Below are positions 52,783 through 62,115 of a stretch of 64,000 nucleotides of DNA, one piece after another; the stretch's first letter is position 1; the number at the start of each line of letters is the position of its first letter. Below the pieces are notes generated by a model. The model was given only the letters and a program-made list of their open reading frames with translations, did not search any database and had not been told where the DNA came from. The position numbers and the translations under genes are program-made. The stretch is from PLanc-01 sp035342095 (lineage in GTDB: Bacteria; Planctomycetota; Phycisphaerae; Sedimentisphaerales; Anaerobacaceae). The DNA lies in the NCBI GenBank assembly GCA_035342095.1, contig DAOQWL010000013.1, positions 1 to 64,000 on the forward strand, in the 5' to 3' direction.

Positions 52783-53394
52783 ATGAACCGAGTCCATTTC
52801 TGTTCCGTTGCGGCGGTGTTGCTTTTGTCGAGCGTCGCCGGCGCCAGCCTGATCGTACATGAGTACGTGCCCGACCAGAAGGTTACCCTGGACACGACCA
52901 CGGGAAAGCACTGGTATTGGGATATCGCGACCTTCGTCGGCAGTACCTACGACCAGCAGATTCTCGCTATCGAAGGACTGGGCACCTACGGCAACATCGC
53001 CGGCGGCTGGCGCATGGCCACCTACGCGGACATCGAGGAGTTGTGGGCGTATGACGGCTGGGACCTGCTGGCGTCATTCAACCAGACGTGGGCAACGCCC
53101 ATGACCGCCGGCGGATTCTTGGGGCGATACGACAATGCCGCCTCGACCGACTCCCATTACTTGCTCAGCGTCTCCCTCAGTATTCTGATGCCGGAGCCAT
53201 TCAAGTCAGCCCTGCCGGGAAGTGAGTTTCTGGACTCCTATCTCCTGTATCCAGGACCCGATCAGGGGTTGCCCGTGGGGGCGTTTGTGGTCAGCGACGC
53301 CGCGGTGGTTCCCGCCCCCGGGGCACTGGTGCTGGGCGTGATTGGGGTGCTGTCGTCCTTGCGGGGCGCCAGGAGACTGCGTCGGCGCAGTTGA
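52783..53394 (+). CDS. Exported PEP-CTERM-like protein
   Basis: 203 residues from ATG 52783 (AGGAGG upstream). Signal peptide VHFCSVAAVLLLSSVAG. The central region (GKHWYWDIATFVGSTYDQQI, GGWRMATYADIEELW) resembles exported proteins of the DUF1566/Lcl-like type. The C terminus is VVPAPGALVLGVIGVLSSL with RRLRRRS, a VPAP sorting signal. Probably processed and anchored or released by an exosortase-type system not encoded here. Confidence 0.82.
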   Translation: MNRVHFCSVAAVLLLSSVAGASLIVHEYVPDQKVTLDTTTGKHWYWDIATFVGSTYDQQILAIEGLGTYGNIAGGWRMATYADIEELWAYDGWDLLASFNQTWATPMTAGGFLGRYDNAASTDSHYLLSVSLSILMPEPFKSALPGSEFLDSYLLYPGPDQGLPVGAFVVSDAAVVPAPGALVLGVIGVLSSLRGARRLRRRS

Positions 53395-53556
53395 CGACCC
53401 GCGACCGCAGTATGGATGGCGCCCTGCGTCACAGGCTCGGCCGCAAGGGCAAACGCGGTGCTGCCTGTCACCCGCAGGTGGTGTGATTTCACTCGTGTGG
53501 CGCGCCGCTGGGCGGATCTCCTATCCATTCGAGACCCTCAGACCGGCGCACGAGAA

Positions 53557-53587
53557 AGGGGCTGCGAGTTCGAGTCTCACAGCCCCT
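53557..53587. terminator. Bidirectional hairpin between convergent genes
   Basis: AGGGGCTG (53557-53564) pairs with CAGCCCCT (53580-53587), with an additional GAG/CTC inside. It sits in the gap of two convergent PEP-CTERM-like genes. I rejected a tRNA reading: no cloverleaf forms. Confidence 0.6.
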
Positions 53588-53617
53588 GGAATCACTGTGG
53601 TTGTTCCGGCGACGGGA

Positions 53618-54118
53618 TTAGAGCGACCGGCGACGACGGAGCCAGCCGACCAGGCCGGTGCCGAGCGTACCCAGCAGGACCGCGCCGGGGACCGGCACGG
53701 ACGGAACCGCGCTCGTCAATTGCGTGTAGAATCCCGCCGGGACGCCGCCGGCTCCATCGCCCTGAACTGTCAGACTGTGGGCACCCGACACCAACAGGAC
53801 TTCCCCGCCGGAGTACAGAGAGCTGACCCACCCATCCTCCCCGTCGCCGGAGAAACCGGTGGGATCGCCAACGTAGGACGCAGTCGTCGTCAGAATAAGC
53901 GTCCCGAAGTCGTAGACATAGTAGGTATCGCCCACTACATACTGGTCCGTGATCCTGAAGTAGGCAGGCGCCGCCAAGTCGTAGACGTAGGGCGAGCCGG
54001 AGGAATCAACGAAACTCGCTGAGATCTGGTCGTAGTCCCAGCCCGCGTCCAGAACCGGAGCAGCCGAAGCGGTGCCAACCATCATCGCCACGAAACACAA
54101 TGCCAACAGCTTCTTCAT
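53618..54118 (-). CDS. Exported PEP-CTERM-like protein
   Basis: 166 residues from ATG 54118 (GAGGAG upstream). Signal peptide MKKLLALCFVAMMVGTASA. A small beta-rich domain (YVYDLAAPAYFRITDQYVVG, YYVYDFGTLILTT) is followed by VPVPGAVLLGTLGTGLVGW with RRRRSL, a VPVP sorting signal. Convergent with the preceding gene. No enzymatic signature. Confidence 0.84.
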   Translation of the reverse strand: MKKLLALCFVAMMVGTASAAPVLDAGWDYDQISASFVDSSGSPYVYDLAAPAYFRITDQYVVGDTYYVYDFGTLILTTTASYVGDPTGFSGDGEDGWVSSLYSGGEVLLVSGAHSLTVQGDGAGGVPAGFYTQLTSAVPSVPVPGAVLLGTLGTGLVGWLRRRRSL

Positions 54119-54508
54119 CACCAATCTCCTCAGACAAAACCTGTTTGTTCATTCCCGGCAGACACGTGTCTGTCCGGATGTACAGTCAGCGCACCCTGTC
54201 CGGGGACCCACGCAGGAACCACACTGCAGGAATACCACCCTCTCTCCCTCGCGTCCTCGCAGAACTCACGTATAGGACATTACTATACCAGAAATACCAA
54301 CACATGTCAAAGGCAAATCCAAGGAACCTTTCTGCAAACAGCCAAAGGCCGATAAAGAGTGCACTGCGCACCCCCGGCCGCGCCGCCACGTTGGTTTCAT
54401 TTGATTTTTTTCCGGAGATGCGCATCATAACAAGTGGGAGCAGCAACCGATGCCTCTGCTTTCGCAGGGCAGCTCTGCGAAGGCTGACGATGTGAGAAAG
54501 GAGTGCGG
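54119..54508. other. Intergenic region, nothing recognised
   Basis: About 390 bp between divergent genes with moderate AT content in the middle (near 54290-54320). No convincing frame, repeat or RNA. Confidence 0.4.
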
Positions 54509-55054
54509 ATGGACCGGATCGATCCGAGACACGAGCAGACGCGCAGGACCCTGCGGCGGGTCGGGGTCTCCCTGATGATCGTCGGCGGGAGCCTGTTTGC
54601 GATGGGGATTGCCAGCTTCTTCCTGGCCATCGGCGGGATGGAGCCGCCTCGCTACTTCTGGTGTGCATTCGTCGGGATGCCGATTGGGTTCGTGGGGTTG
54701 GTCCTGAGCTCCTATGGGTTCATGGGCTCGATCATGAGGTACTCAGCCGGGGAGATGGCCCCCGTCGGGAAGGACACGTTCAACTACATGGCTCATGGCA
54801 CGAAGGACGGGATCAAGACCGTCGCCTCCGCGATCGGGGAAGGTCTGCGAACCGGCGCCCCGGCGTCCGACGGCGAAGTCCAGATCCGCTGTCACAAGTG
54901 CAATCACGCCAACGCGCCGGAGTCGAAGTTCTGCAGCGCGTGCGGCGCTTCGCTCGGGAAGACGAAGCCCTGTCCGGCGTGCCATGAGCTGAACGACCCC
55001 GACGCGAAGTTCTGCGACAATTGCGGCCGACCGACGAGCACGCCGGGAGCATAG
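54509..55054 (+). CDS. Membrane protein with double zinc ribbon
   Basis: 181 residues from ATG 54509 (AAGGAG 5 nt upstream). Two membrane helices (VSLMIVGGSLFAMGIASFF, FVGMPIGFVGLVLSSYGF) are followed by a soluble region and two CxxC-CxxC ribbons: IRCHKCNHANAP / FCSACGAS and PCPACHELNDP / FCDNCGRP. This DZR-type arrangement occurs in membrane sensors and scaffolds of unknown function. Confidence 0.82.
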   Translation: MDRIDPRHEQTRRTLRRVGVSLMIVGGSLFAMGIASFFLAIGGMEPPRYFWCAFVGMPIGFVGLVLSSYGFMGSIMRYSAGEMAPVGKDTFNYMAHGTKDGIKTVASAIGEGLRTGAPASDGEVQIRCHKCNHANAPESKFCSACGASLGKTKPCPACHELNDPDAKFCDNCGRPTSTPGA

Positions 55055-55203
55055 AATCCCTCGCCACACAGACGCCGGCAAGCGTGGACAAAACCTGTCG
55101 AACCATGGCGTTGGGCCGCCCAAGTCGGTATGATGGGGTCCAGGCGGGGCACACGCCGGGTGCGGCCCCCCATCATGCGGCCTGTTACTGGAGGATTCCT
55201 GCA

Positions 55204-55767
55204 ATGGCAAAGCGTGTAGACAGCAAGAGCGTGCTGCTCGGCGCCGTGTTGGGCGGCGCCCTGTGCGTGCTGATCGGTGCGGCGGCGAACCCCTCCAGCG
55301 GGCCCGTCGGGCGTTTTCAGATCGCGTGCATGCAGAACGGAGCGTACCTGGCCGACACGACCACCGGCCAGGTCTGGCATCACAGCGAACGGGAGTTCCG
55401 TGCCCCCAAACCTCGGACCGGGAGCGTGTCGGAGAAGCCGGCGGCGGGACACCTGTCGGAGCCGGCGGCGCCCGTCGTCCAGGATCGCAGGACCGAATCT
55501 CGCGTCCGGGCAGGCTCGGCCGGATTCGTCGGAGCGTGGGTCCTGACCCATCCGACTGAGGGCCAGCTCGGCATTCGGATCGAGCCCGAGGGACGGGCCG
55601 TCCTCACTGAGGGCAACAAGAGCTGGGACGGGAAATGGCGGATCGAAGGCAACCAGATCACCATCGTCACCGAGCAGGAGACCGTCACCGCTCAGCTCGA
55701 CGACCAGGACCGGCTCCTCGTGAAAGAAGGCAGCAGCGAACCGATCGCCTTCAAGCGGGCCCCGTAG
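55204..55767 (+). CDS. Hypothetical envelope protein with lipocalin-like C terminus
   Basis: 187 residues from ATG 55204 (GGAGG upstream). An N-terminal hydrophobic segment (SVLLGAVLGGALCVLIGAA) is a signal anchor. A short segment (FQIACMQNGAYLADTTTGQVW) follows. After a Pro/Ala-rich linker, a beta-rich domain (FVGAWVLTHPTEGQLGI, WDGKWRIEGNQITIV) looks like small lipocalin/META-type domains. Same direction as the zinc-ribbon gene, 149 bp after it; no clear function. Confidence 0.68.
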   Translation: MAKRVDSKSVLLGAVLGGALCVLIGAAANPSSGPVGRFQIACMQNGAYLADTTTGQVWHHSEREFRAPKPRTGSVSEKPAAGHLSEPAAPVVQDRRTESRVRAGSAGFVGAWVLTHPTEGQLGIRIEPEGRAVLTEGNKSWDGKWRIEGNQITIVTEQETVTAQLDDQDRLLVKEGSSEPIAFKRAP

Positions 55768-55776
55768 CGTGCGTTG

Positions 55777-57579
55777 TCACGGCTGCTTGACCACGATCGA
55801 TTCTGTGTCGGTTGCGTCTCCATAAGTGGCATCGGCCTTGAATGTGACCGACGGGATCTTCTTGCCGATGTTGCCGGAGTTGAACACGCAAGTACCGCTG
55901 GCGTCGGTTAGTTTGCTGGCGAAAATGCCGAGTTCCACCCAGTTCCCAGCGACTGTGGCGCCCTCCACCAGGTTGCCGTCTCCGTCTTTGACTGTGGCCG
56001 TGACCATCGCTGTCCACTTCTGCGAGTTGACCCGAGAGGCACTGCTGGTCAGACTCAAGACGATTGTGCCGCCGCTGCCGGGATCGGTGACGGTCACGCT
56101 CTTGCTGAGGATGCCACTGGCTCCCCCATCATCCGTGACTGTGAGCGTTACGGCGTATGTACCCGCGACCGCATACGTGTGGGTGACGGTCACTCCACTG
56201 CCACTCGCACCGTCACCGAAACTCCAGTCATAACTGACGATGGACCCGTCGGAATCCCACGAGGCGGAGGCATTGAAGCTGGCCGACAGGCCATCCACTG
56301 TGAATGTGAACATAGCGGTCGGAGCTATGTTGCCGCTGGAACCAGCCGGGTAGATCGAATACCCAAGGTTCTCCCAGTGACTATCGGGATCGTTCTTGAC
56401 AGACAGACCATCGCTGCTGTCCTGTGCGACGGCGATAAAGGAACCCGGTGCCGCGATGTCCAACGCCAGCAGCCCCGCCGCATGGGGCGCCGCCATGCTG
56501 GTCCCGCTCATCGTGGCCGTGCCGCCGCCCATGTAGGTCGAGAGGATGTCCACGCCGGGCAGGAGATACGCAATCGCGCCTTTCTTGCTGTAGTTGCTGA
56601 AACTGGCGAAGGAGTCGTCCGGCCCGTAGCTGGTCGGGCCGCCGGCGCCGCCTGGTTTGCCGTCGGAATCCGCCATGGCCGAGATGGTCAGGACGTTATC
56701 GAGAACACCGCCATAGGCAGCAGGGATGTAGTCATCGCCGCCGCCGTACACACCGTCAGGACCGTAGACATCCGCGTGGTTGTTACCGGCGGAAACCGAA
56801 AAGGTCACAGGGCACTTGCTCATAGCCTCGTAAAGCAGTGTGCTCGTACCCTGCCCGCCAAGACTCATGTTGGCCACCTGGATGGGAGGGTCAAATCCTG
56901 CTGCATGCGATGTCACCCAGTCGATGCCGGCGGCTATAGCCGACAGGCTGCCCGAGCCCTGGGAATTGAGCACTTTCACCGCGTAGAGCCGAGCGCCTGG
57001 GGCCACCCCGACCACGCCCATGTCGTTGTTCATGGCCGCGGCGATGCCGGCGCAGTGCGTACCATGGCCGTTGTCATCATCGAAGGTGTTGTCCGACCTC
57101 AGTCTGAACCCCTGTGTGTAGTAGTGGATGCCATTGACCGCGTCCACGTTCAGATCGGGATGGTCCAGGTCGATGCCTGTGTCGATAATGGCGATCCCGA
57201 CGCGGCGGCAGTCAATGAGTACTGCACTGACGCCCTCGGCGTCGATTCGATCCACACCGGTGGGAACCGTCTGGGCGCACGTGTGGAAGACGAGATCGTA
57301 TTCGACGTCTACCACGCCACGCTGCGTCCGCAAGTTGGCGATGGCAATCCCCGGCGGCACCTGAATGCAGAACGCATTCACCGTGTTGTAGACGTAGGTG
57401 AGCGTTCCACCGGTGGCCTCGACAGCGGCTTGGCCGACAGCAAGGGCATCTTCGGAATCGCCGACGCGGCAGATGAAGCTGCCGGGCACGAATGTGCCGG
57501 CCGGTGGTTGCGCCCAAGCAGTTGGGAGAACCGACAATAGGACCGCCAGCATAACTCCGCAGGACATCTTCTGAGACAT
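55777..57579 (-). CDS. Exported subtilisin-family (S8) serine protease with PKD domain
   Basis: 600 residues from ATG 57579 (GGAGGTG upstream). Signal peptide SCGVMLAVLLSVLPTAWA. An I9-like pro-region precedes the catalytic triad: Asp in AIIDTGIDLDHPDLN, His in DDDNGHGTHCAGIAA, Ser in SGTSMAAPHAAGLLAL; the oxyanion Asn is in SVSAGNNHAD. A PKD domain (SWDSDGSIVSYDWSFGDG, YAVTLTVTDDGG) and a C-terminal Ig-like domain (ATVKDGDGNLVEGATVAG) follow. A complete secreted protease. Confidence 0.95.
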   Translation of the reverse strand: MSQKMSCGVMLAVLLSVLPTAWAQPPAGTFVPGSFICRVGDSEDALAVGQAAVEATGGTLTYVYNTVNAFCIQVPPGIAIANLRTQRGVVDVEYDLVFHTCAQTVPTGVDRIDAEGVSAVLIDCRRVGIAIIDTGIDLDHPDLNVDAVNGIHYYTQGFRLRSDNTFDDDNGHGTHCAGIAAAMNNDMGVVGVAPGARLYAVKVLNSQGSGSLSAIAAGIDWVTSHAAGFDPPIQVANMSLGGQGTSTLLYEAMSKCPVTFSVSAGNNHADVYGPDGVYGGGDDYIPAAYGGVLDNVLTISAMADSDGKPGGAGGPTSYGPDDSFASFSNYSKKGAIAYLLPGVDILSTYMGGGTATMSGTSMAAPHAAGLLALDIAAPGSFIAVAQDSSDGLSVKNDPDSHWENLGYSIYPAGSSGNIAPTAMFTFTVDGLSASFNASASWDSDGSIVSYDWSFGDGASGSGVTVTHTYAVAGTYAVTLTVTDDGGASGILSKSVTVTDPGSGGTIVLSLTSSASRVNSQKWTAMVTATVKDGDGNLVEGATVAGNWVELGIFASKLTDASGTCVFNSGNIGKKIPSVTFKADATYGDATDTESIVVKQP

Positions 57580-57702
57580 GGTGCACCTCCAAGAAGAGTA
57601 TTCGTTCAGTCTCACTACCACAAGAGTAGTGGAGTAGAACCGCGATACCAGAGAACATCCTGGCCCTCCATCCAACACTATATCGGCCGCTCGACTTTCT
57701 GT

Positions 57703-57721
57703 CTATGCACTTTTTGCATAG
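57703..57721. promoter_or_regulatory. Small hairpin upstream of the subtilase
   Basis: CTATGCA and TGCATAG form a perfect 7-bp stem with a 5-nt loop (CTTTT). It lies ~125 bp before the protease start and ~150 bp before the SagB remnant, so it may be an operator or a terminator. Confidence 0.35.
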
Positions 57722-57868
57722 TGGCAGTCAATTTCTGCATTTCCGTAGGAGGATGTCTTTGGTTTTGGGCTTGCACCGAGCAGCGTTCTGGCGATGATGG
57801 TGCCTGCTGGCTCACTGTGGGCATATGCGGGTAATGTTCAGCGATGGTCCTCGTGGTAAGGGGATGCC

Positions 57869-58173
57869 ATGAGCAACGTTGGCGACGATTTTCAGCGACA
57901 GACGAAGTACCGGCCCGACGCGATGAACAGCGAGGGATTGCAGTGGAAACTGCGGCCGGACACGTGCAAGGTCTATCCGAACAGCGCCAAGGTTATCCTG
58001 CCCACGTTCGATCCGAGCCAACCGATGGCGCTGGACGAGGTGCTGCGCAGGCGAAAGAGCGCCCGCGACTACCTGCCGACGCCCTGTTCGACGACGAGGT
58101 GAATGCGCTGATCGACGTGGATGACGTGGAGGAAAGCGTCGTCTGCATGTCGGTCGTCGGCGTCCCGGCGTAG
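57869..58173 (+). pseudogene. Internally deleted SagB-type dehydrogenase remnant
   Basis: The first frame (ATG 57869, AAGGGG upstream) encodes GDDFQRQTKYRPDAM, LQWKLRPDTCKVYPNSAKVIL and LDEVLRRRKSARDYL, the N terminus of SagB-type nitroreductase-fold enzymes. Around 58070 the match jumps, in another frame, to LFDDEVNALIDVDDVEESVV with CMSVVGVPA, the C terminus of the same family. About 130 central residues with the FMN site are missing. A gene decayed by deletion; the intact form would be about 215 residues. Confidence 0.75.
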
Positions 58174-58179
58174 ACCACC

Positions 58180-58536
58180 ATGCGCGATCTGGACGAACTG
58201 TTCGAGGCATTGAAGCGATCTGAGTTCCGCAGCCGGTTCCGACTGGGCGGCCGGGAGGCGGCGTACCTCCAGCAGAAGGGACTGGAGACCGTCCTCGCCC
58301 ACGCGAAGGACTTCGTCGAGCGGCGTCTGGCGCCCGCGGAACCCGCCAACGACGGCAAGCAAACCCCCATGCGAAACCACCCGGTCTTCATCGCCCAACA
58401 TGCGACCGCAACCTGCTGTCGCGGCTGCCTGGAGAAATGGCACGCGATTCCTAAAGGTCACGCGTTATCCGACCGAGAAGTCCAGTACGTGGTGGCCGTC
58501 ATCCGACGATGGCTCTGTGACCAACAACGCGGATGA
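58180..58536 (+). CDS. DUF4186 family protein
   Basis: 118 residues, full length for the family. RDLDELFEALKRSEFRSRF, KDFVERRLAPAEPANDGKQ and TPMRNHPVFIAQHATATCC then CRGCLEKWHAIPKG are the conserved blocks. The CCRGC and several His may bind a metal. Function is unknown. It starts 6 nt after the end of the SagB remnant. Confidence 0.88.
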   Translation: MRDLDELFEALKRSEFRSRFRLGGREAAYLQQKGLETVLAHAKDFVERRLAPAEPANDGKQTPMRNHPVFIAQHATATCCRGCLEKWHAIPKGHALSDREVQYVVAVIRRWLCDQQRG

Positions 58537-58661
58537 CCTCCGCGGGACAACAGCCGTGGCTGCGTCCGGAAAAAACCGTTGCCGGCGTAGAGCTACGACA
58601 CTATATTGACAGTCGTCGATGGGTCACGGATTATCACGAATCGATGGCATGAGGATTGGAC

Positions 58662-59639
58662 ATGGCGGAACGGAAGCCGAAGATCGTCGTCATCGGCAGC
58701 ACTTACATCGACTTGGCGGTCCGGTGCTGCGAAATCCCTTCGCCGGGGCGGATCGTCAGCGGCTCGTCGCTTGCGTGCGCCCTGGCCGGTCCCGGCCCGA
58801 TCCAGGCGGTCCAGGCGGCTTTGTGCCGATGCGAGGTGTCCCTCATCAGCAAGGTCGGCGGCGATGCCTTCGCCCAGATGGCGCTCAAGGGTCTCGCGGA
58901 GTACAAGGTCGATACGGAGTACGTGTGCTTTGCGGAGTCCAAGGCCAGCGGCGTCGTCGTCACGCTGGTCAACAATGAGGGCGAGAACGCCATCTGCCAC
59001 TACACCGGCGCCAACAGCGCCCTGCAGCCGGCGGATATCCTGCTGGCGGAGGAGCGGATCGCCCAGGCGGACATCTGCCTGATCCACGGGTGCCTGCCCC
59101 AGGAGGCCATCGCAGCGGCCATCCACTGTGCGGGTCTCCACAGGACCCGTGTGATCCTGAACCCCGCTCGACCCATCGAGCAGACGGACCGGCTCGGCGT
59201 GGAGTTGCCTCTGGACTACTTCGCGGCGGACGTCCTGGTGGCCAATCTGGAGGAGGCCGCGGAGATCACCGACCAGCAAGGCGCCGATATCCGCACCGCC
59301 AAGCTGATCGGCTCCGATCTGGTGGCCCGCGGCACGCACTGCGCGGTGATCACGATGGGCCGACGAGGCTGCGTCGTCGTGGACCGCAACGGCGCCGATC
59401 ACATCCCCGGCTTCGCGGTGGACTGGGTGGACCGCACCGGTTGCGGGGATGCCTTCGCCGGAGCACTGGCTGCCTACTGTGCAGCGAAATACGACCTGCG
59501 CGAAGCGGTGAAGTTCGCCGGCGCCGCCGGGGCGCTGGTCTGCACCAAGTTCGGCGTTATCGAGGCCCTGCCCACCAAGGCCGAGATCATCCAACTGCTC
59601 CAGGACGAGGATATCAACCTGCTCAACCACGGGCAGTGA
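58662..59639 (+). CDS. PfkB-family carbohydrate kinase
   Basis: 325 residues from ATG 58662 (AGGA upstream). The N-terminal PfkB pattern (VVIGSTYIDLAVRC, GGDAFAQMALKGL) and the C-terminal signature VDRTGCGDAFAGALAAY with the catalytic Asp identify a ribokinase-like sugar or nucleoside kinase. The middle contains VILNPARPIEQ, VLVANLEEAAEIT and VITMGRRGCVV. The exact sugar cannot be read. The usual DTxGAGD is DRTGCGD. Confidence 0.9.
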   Translation: MAERKPKIVVIGSTYIDLAVRCCEIPSPGRIVSGSSLACALAGPGPIQAVQAALCRCEVSLISKVGGDAFAQMALKGLAEYKVDTEYVCFAESKASGVVVTLVNNEGENAICHYTGANSALQPADILLAEERIAQADICLIHGCLPQEAIAAAIHCAGLHRTRVILNPARPIEQTDRLGVELPLDYFAADVLVANLEEAAEITDQQGADIRTAKLIGSDLVARGTHCAVITMGRRGCVVVDRNGADHIPGFAVDWVDRTGCGDAFAGALAAYCAAKYDLREAVKFAGAAGALVCTKFGVIEALPTKAEIIQLLQDEDINLLNHGQ

Positions 59640-60019
59640 CCCTCGATCCCGACCTCACCCCAGAGACAGACCTCGTCGGGCGCATCACACACCCTCTTGG
59701 GCTCATTCGGTAGCTGTTCCGGCGCGTGATACGCACCCCGAGAGACTCCCCCTTTGCGCGTCGCTCTGATACACCTGCACTGCACTGGGAATAGCACAAT
59801 TCGTGCAACATCTGAAAACCGAAAACGCCTCCGACGCACAATTTTTTTTATTCCCTGCCCCGACTGAACTTACCGCGTTTTTCACCCTCAGCAAAACACA
59901 GATTTTTCGACAAATTCGTGCAACATCGGGCAAGGGTAGAGGGGCGCGTCAATGCGAGCGACCCGGAAATGAAGTGAAAGACGACGACGAAAAGCGACAG
60001 TCGGAAAGGACAACGGGAC
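59640..60019. other. Control region of the phage head operon with 15-bp direct repeats
   Basis: AATTCGTGCAACATC occurs at 59798-59812 and again at 59913-59927, 115 bp apart, enclosing a T-rich segment (ATTTTTTTTATTCC). The rest shows no gene. It is locally AT-rich. Possible uses are repressor binding, an attachment core or an origin iteron. Confidence 0.5.
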
Positions 60020-61591
60020 ATGGCATTCGAGCTGGACAGTTTCGACGGGCGGATCGATGCGAGCTACCTGGACTGGCTGGTGGACGTACACTCCGCGAGC
60101 ATTCGACAGCACTTCTCGCGCCTGTGGGACTACTACGCCAACCCGATGGTCGAGATCTGCGGCGGCACCTCGGCGGATCGCAAGGTCAACGAGTCGGGTC
60201 GCTGTTACGTCCAGGCCCAGGAGTACGGTTTGCCCTCGCGAATCACCGGCCTGGCCCATGCCCCGTACAGCGGCACATTCGGCACCCAGGCCGTCCGCGA
60301 CATTCAGCGGAAGGAGGTCGTGATCGAGAACGATATCGCCTGGCGGGTGAACGCCGCGGCGGATTTCCTCTTCGGCAAGTCCATCAGTCTGATCTCCAGA
60401 GCCCCCGACGACCGCAAGCGCAAAGACATCGAGGCGATTCTAAAGGCGCTGTTCGCGGCCAATGGCGGCCCTGTGTTCTTCCAGGATATGGCGGTGCTCG
60501 GAGGCGTCTACGGGTTCGTCGATTGCTACATTCGAACGCCCCAGACGCCCGACCTCGCGTCGGGGCACGCGGGACCTCGCAATGCACTCGCCGAGGTCTC
60601 TCCCTCCATCCCTGCTTCCCTCCGCTCTCTGCCTCCTCTAGCCGCCGTGCTGCAATGGGCACAGGCAATCGATCTGGAACTGATCGAGGCGCCGAGAGCA
60701 CTGCCTGTCCTGGATGAAGACGACTATCGAGTCCTCCGGCTGTACGTGCAGCACTTCCACCAGCGGAAGAACACGCTGACCAGCCGGGGCTCGTTTCTCT
60801 CGCGAATCCTCGGCGCCGTCGGACAGCGAAGCGACACCCGTCAGGTCGTCGCGGTAACTGAGATCACCTCGCCCGACTACTGGCAGCGCTACGAGGACAA
60901 GGAACTCGTCGCCGAAGGGCCGATGCCCTGGGGGTTCCTCCCGGTCGTGCACGTCCAGAACGTCGCGCAGCCCTACTACTACGAGGGCGTCAGCGACGTG
61001 GAGCCGCTGATCCCGCTGCAGGACGAGTTGAACACGCGTCTGAGCGACCGGGCGAACCGGATCACCTTCCAGTCGTTCAAGATGTACCTGGGCAAGGGAA
61101 TCGAGGGCTTCGAGAACAAGCCCGTCGCCCCGGGCCGGATGTGGTGTACCGACAATCCGGATGCCTCCATCCAGGAGTTCGGAGGGGACGTCGCGGCGCC
61201 AAGTGAGGACTTGCACATCTCGGAGATTCGCGAGGCGATGGACAAGGCCAGCAACGTGACACCCGTCGTCGCGGGCATCCTCCAGGACCGGCTCGGCAAT
61301 CTGACCAGCGCCGTGGCTTTGCGTCTGACCTTCATGGGCATGCTCAGTCGGAACGAGCGCAAGCGACACACCTACGGCGAGGGAGTCCGCAAGATCTGCC
61401 GCATGGTGCTGAGCATGCTCGACGCCGCAGGACTCTACGCGACGAGCGAATCCGAGCGGGACGTCGAGATCGTATTCCCCAATCCGCTGCCCGAGAACAC
61501 GACGGAGAGACTCCAGGAAGCGCAGATCAAACGCGAGTTGGGCGTGCCCCAGGAGCAGGTGCTCAAGGAGCTCGGATACGACCTGAGGTAA
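60020..61591 (+). CDS. Phage portal protein
   Basis: 523 residues from ATG 60020 (GGAAAGGACAACGGGAC upstream). The portal ring is the DNA entry channel of the head. YYYEGVSDVEPLIPLQDELN, RLSDRANRITFQSFKMYLG and KASNVTPVVAGILQDRLGN fit the SPP1 gp6-like portal family, as does the size. A stretch at ~174-205 (ASGHAGPRNALAEVSPSIP, SLRSLPPLAAV) is unlike the rest and may be a repeat-derived insert. Next genes: a coiled-coil protein and the capsid. Confidence 0.88.
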   Translation: MAFELDSFDGRIDASYLDWLVDVHSASIRQHFSRLWDYYANPMVEICGGTSADRKVNESGRCYVQAQEYGLPSRITGLAHAPYSGTFGTQAVRDIQRKEVVIENDIAWRVNAAADFLFGKSISLISRAPDDRKRKDIEAILKALFAANGGPVFFQDMAVLGGVYGFVDCYIRTPQTPDLASGHAGPRNALAEVSPSIPASLRSLPPLAAVLQWAQAIDLELIEAPRALPVLDEDDYRVLRLYVQHFHQRKNTLTSRGSFLSRILGAVGQRSDTRQVVAVTEITSPDYWQRYEDKELVAEGPMPWGFLPVVHVQNVAQPYYYEGVSDVEPLIPLQDELNTRLSDRANRITFQSFKMYLGKGIEGFENKPVAPGRMWCTDNPDASIQEFGGDVAAPSEDLHISEIREAMDKASNVTPVVAGILQDRLGNLTSAVALRLTFMGMLSRNERKRHTYGEGVRKICRMVLSMLDAAGLYATSESERDVEIVFPNPLPENTTERLQEAQIKRELGVPQEQVLKELGYDLR

Positions 61592-61634
61592 TCGCCCGTC
61601 CATCCACGACTATTCATCACATAAGGGAGATGAC

Positions 61635-62063
61635 ATGAGCATCAGTCAGACACAGAACCCGGAACACCCTCCAGAGAACCTGGCGGAGCAGTTGGCGCAG
61701 GCGAATGCGAAGATCGCTCAGATGTCCGAGGAACTCAACGGCCTTCAGATCGAGCAGAAGCTGGCGCACAAGCTCGCGGCGGCCGGCGCGATCGATCTGG
61801 AGGCGGCTGTCCTCGTCGCCCGCGCGAGGATCGACGGCAGAACCGAGACGGATATCGACAGTTGCGTGACGCAATTGCGGAAGGAGAAAAGCTACCTGTT
61901 CGGGGGCTCGACCCCCGTCGCCATCCCTCGCAAGACGGCCTCCGCCAAAGACCGCCTGACGAATCACCAGACGACGCTCGAACAAGCGGCCAAGAAAGCC
62001 GCCCAGACGGGAAAACGCGCCGATCTGCTGCGGTACCTGAATCTGCGACGAAGCGTGATGTGA
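61635..62063 (+). CDS. Coiled-coil protein, candidate capsid scaffold
   Basis: 142 residues from ATG 61635. A long N-terminal coiled coil (LAEQLAQANAKIAQMSEELN) and a basic C terminus (KRADLLRYLNLRRSVM) are typical of scaffolding proteins, and the place between portal and major capsid fits. No sequence signature proves it. Confidence 0.65.
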   Translation: MSISQTQNPEHPPENLAEQLAQANAKIAQMSEELNGLQIEQKLAHKLAAAGAIDLEAAVLVARARIDGRTETDIDSCVTQLRKEKSYLFGGSTPVAIPRKTASAKDRLTNHQTTLEQAAKKAAQTGKRADLLRYLNLRRSVM

Positions 62064-62115
62064 GCGATGACATCACCGACCAGACATCCCGATTTCATTG
62101 GAAGGAGAAACAACG

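Noticed and set aside
53557..53587. tRNA-like string GAGTTCGAGTCTC
   Set aside because: Only a simple hairpin forms; no acceptor, anticodon or D arm. It is better explained as a terminator between convergent genes.
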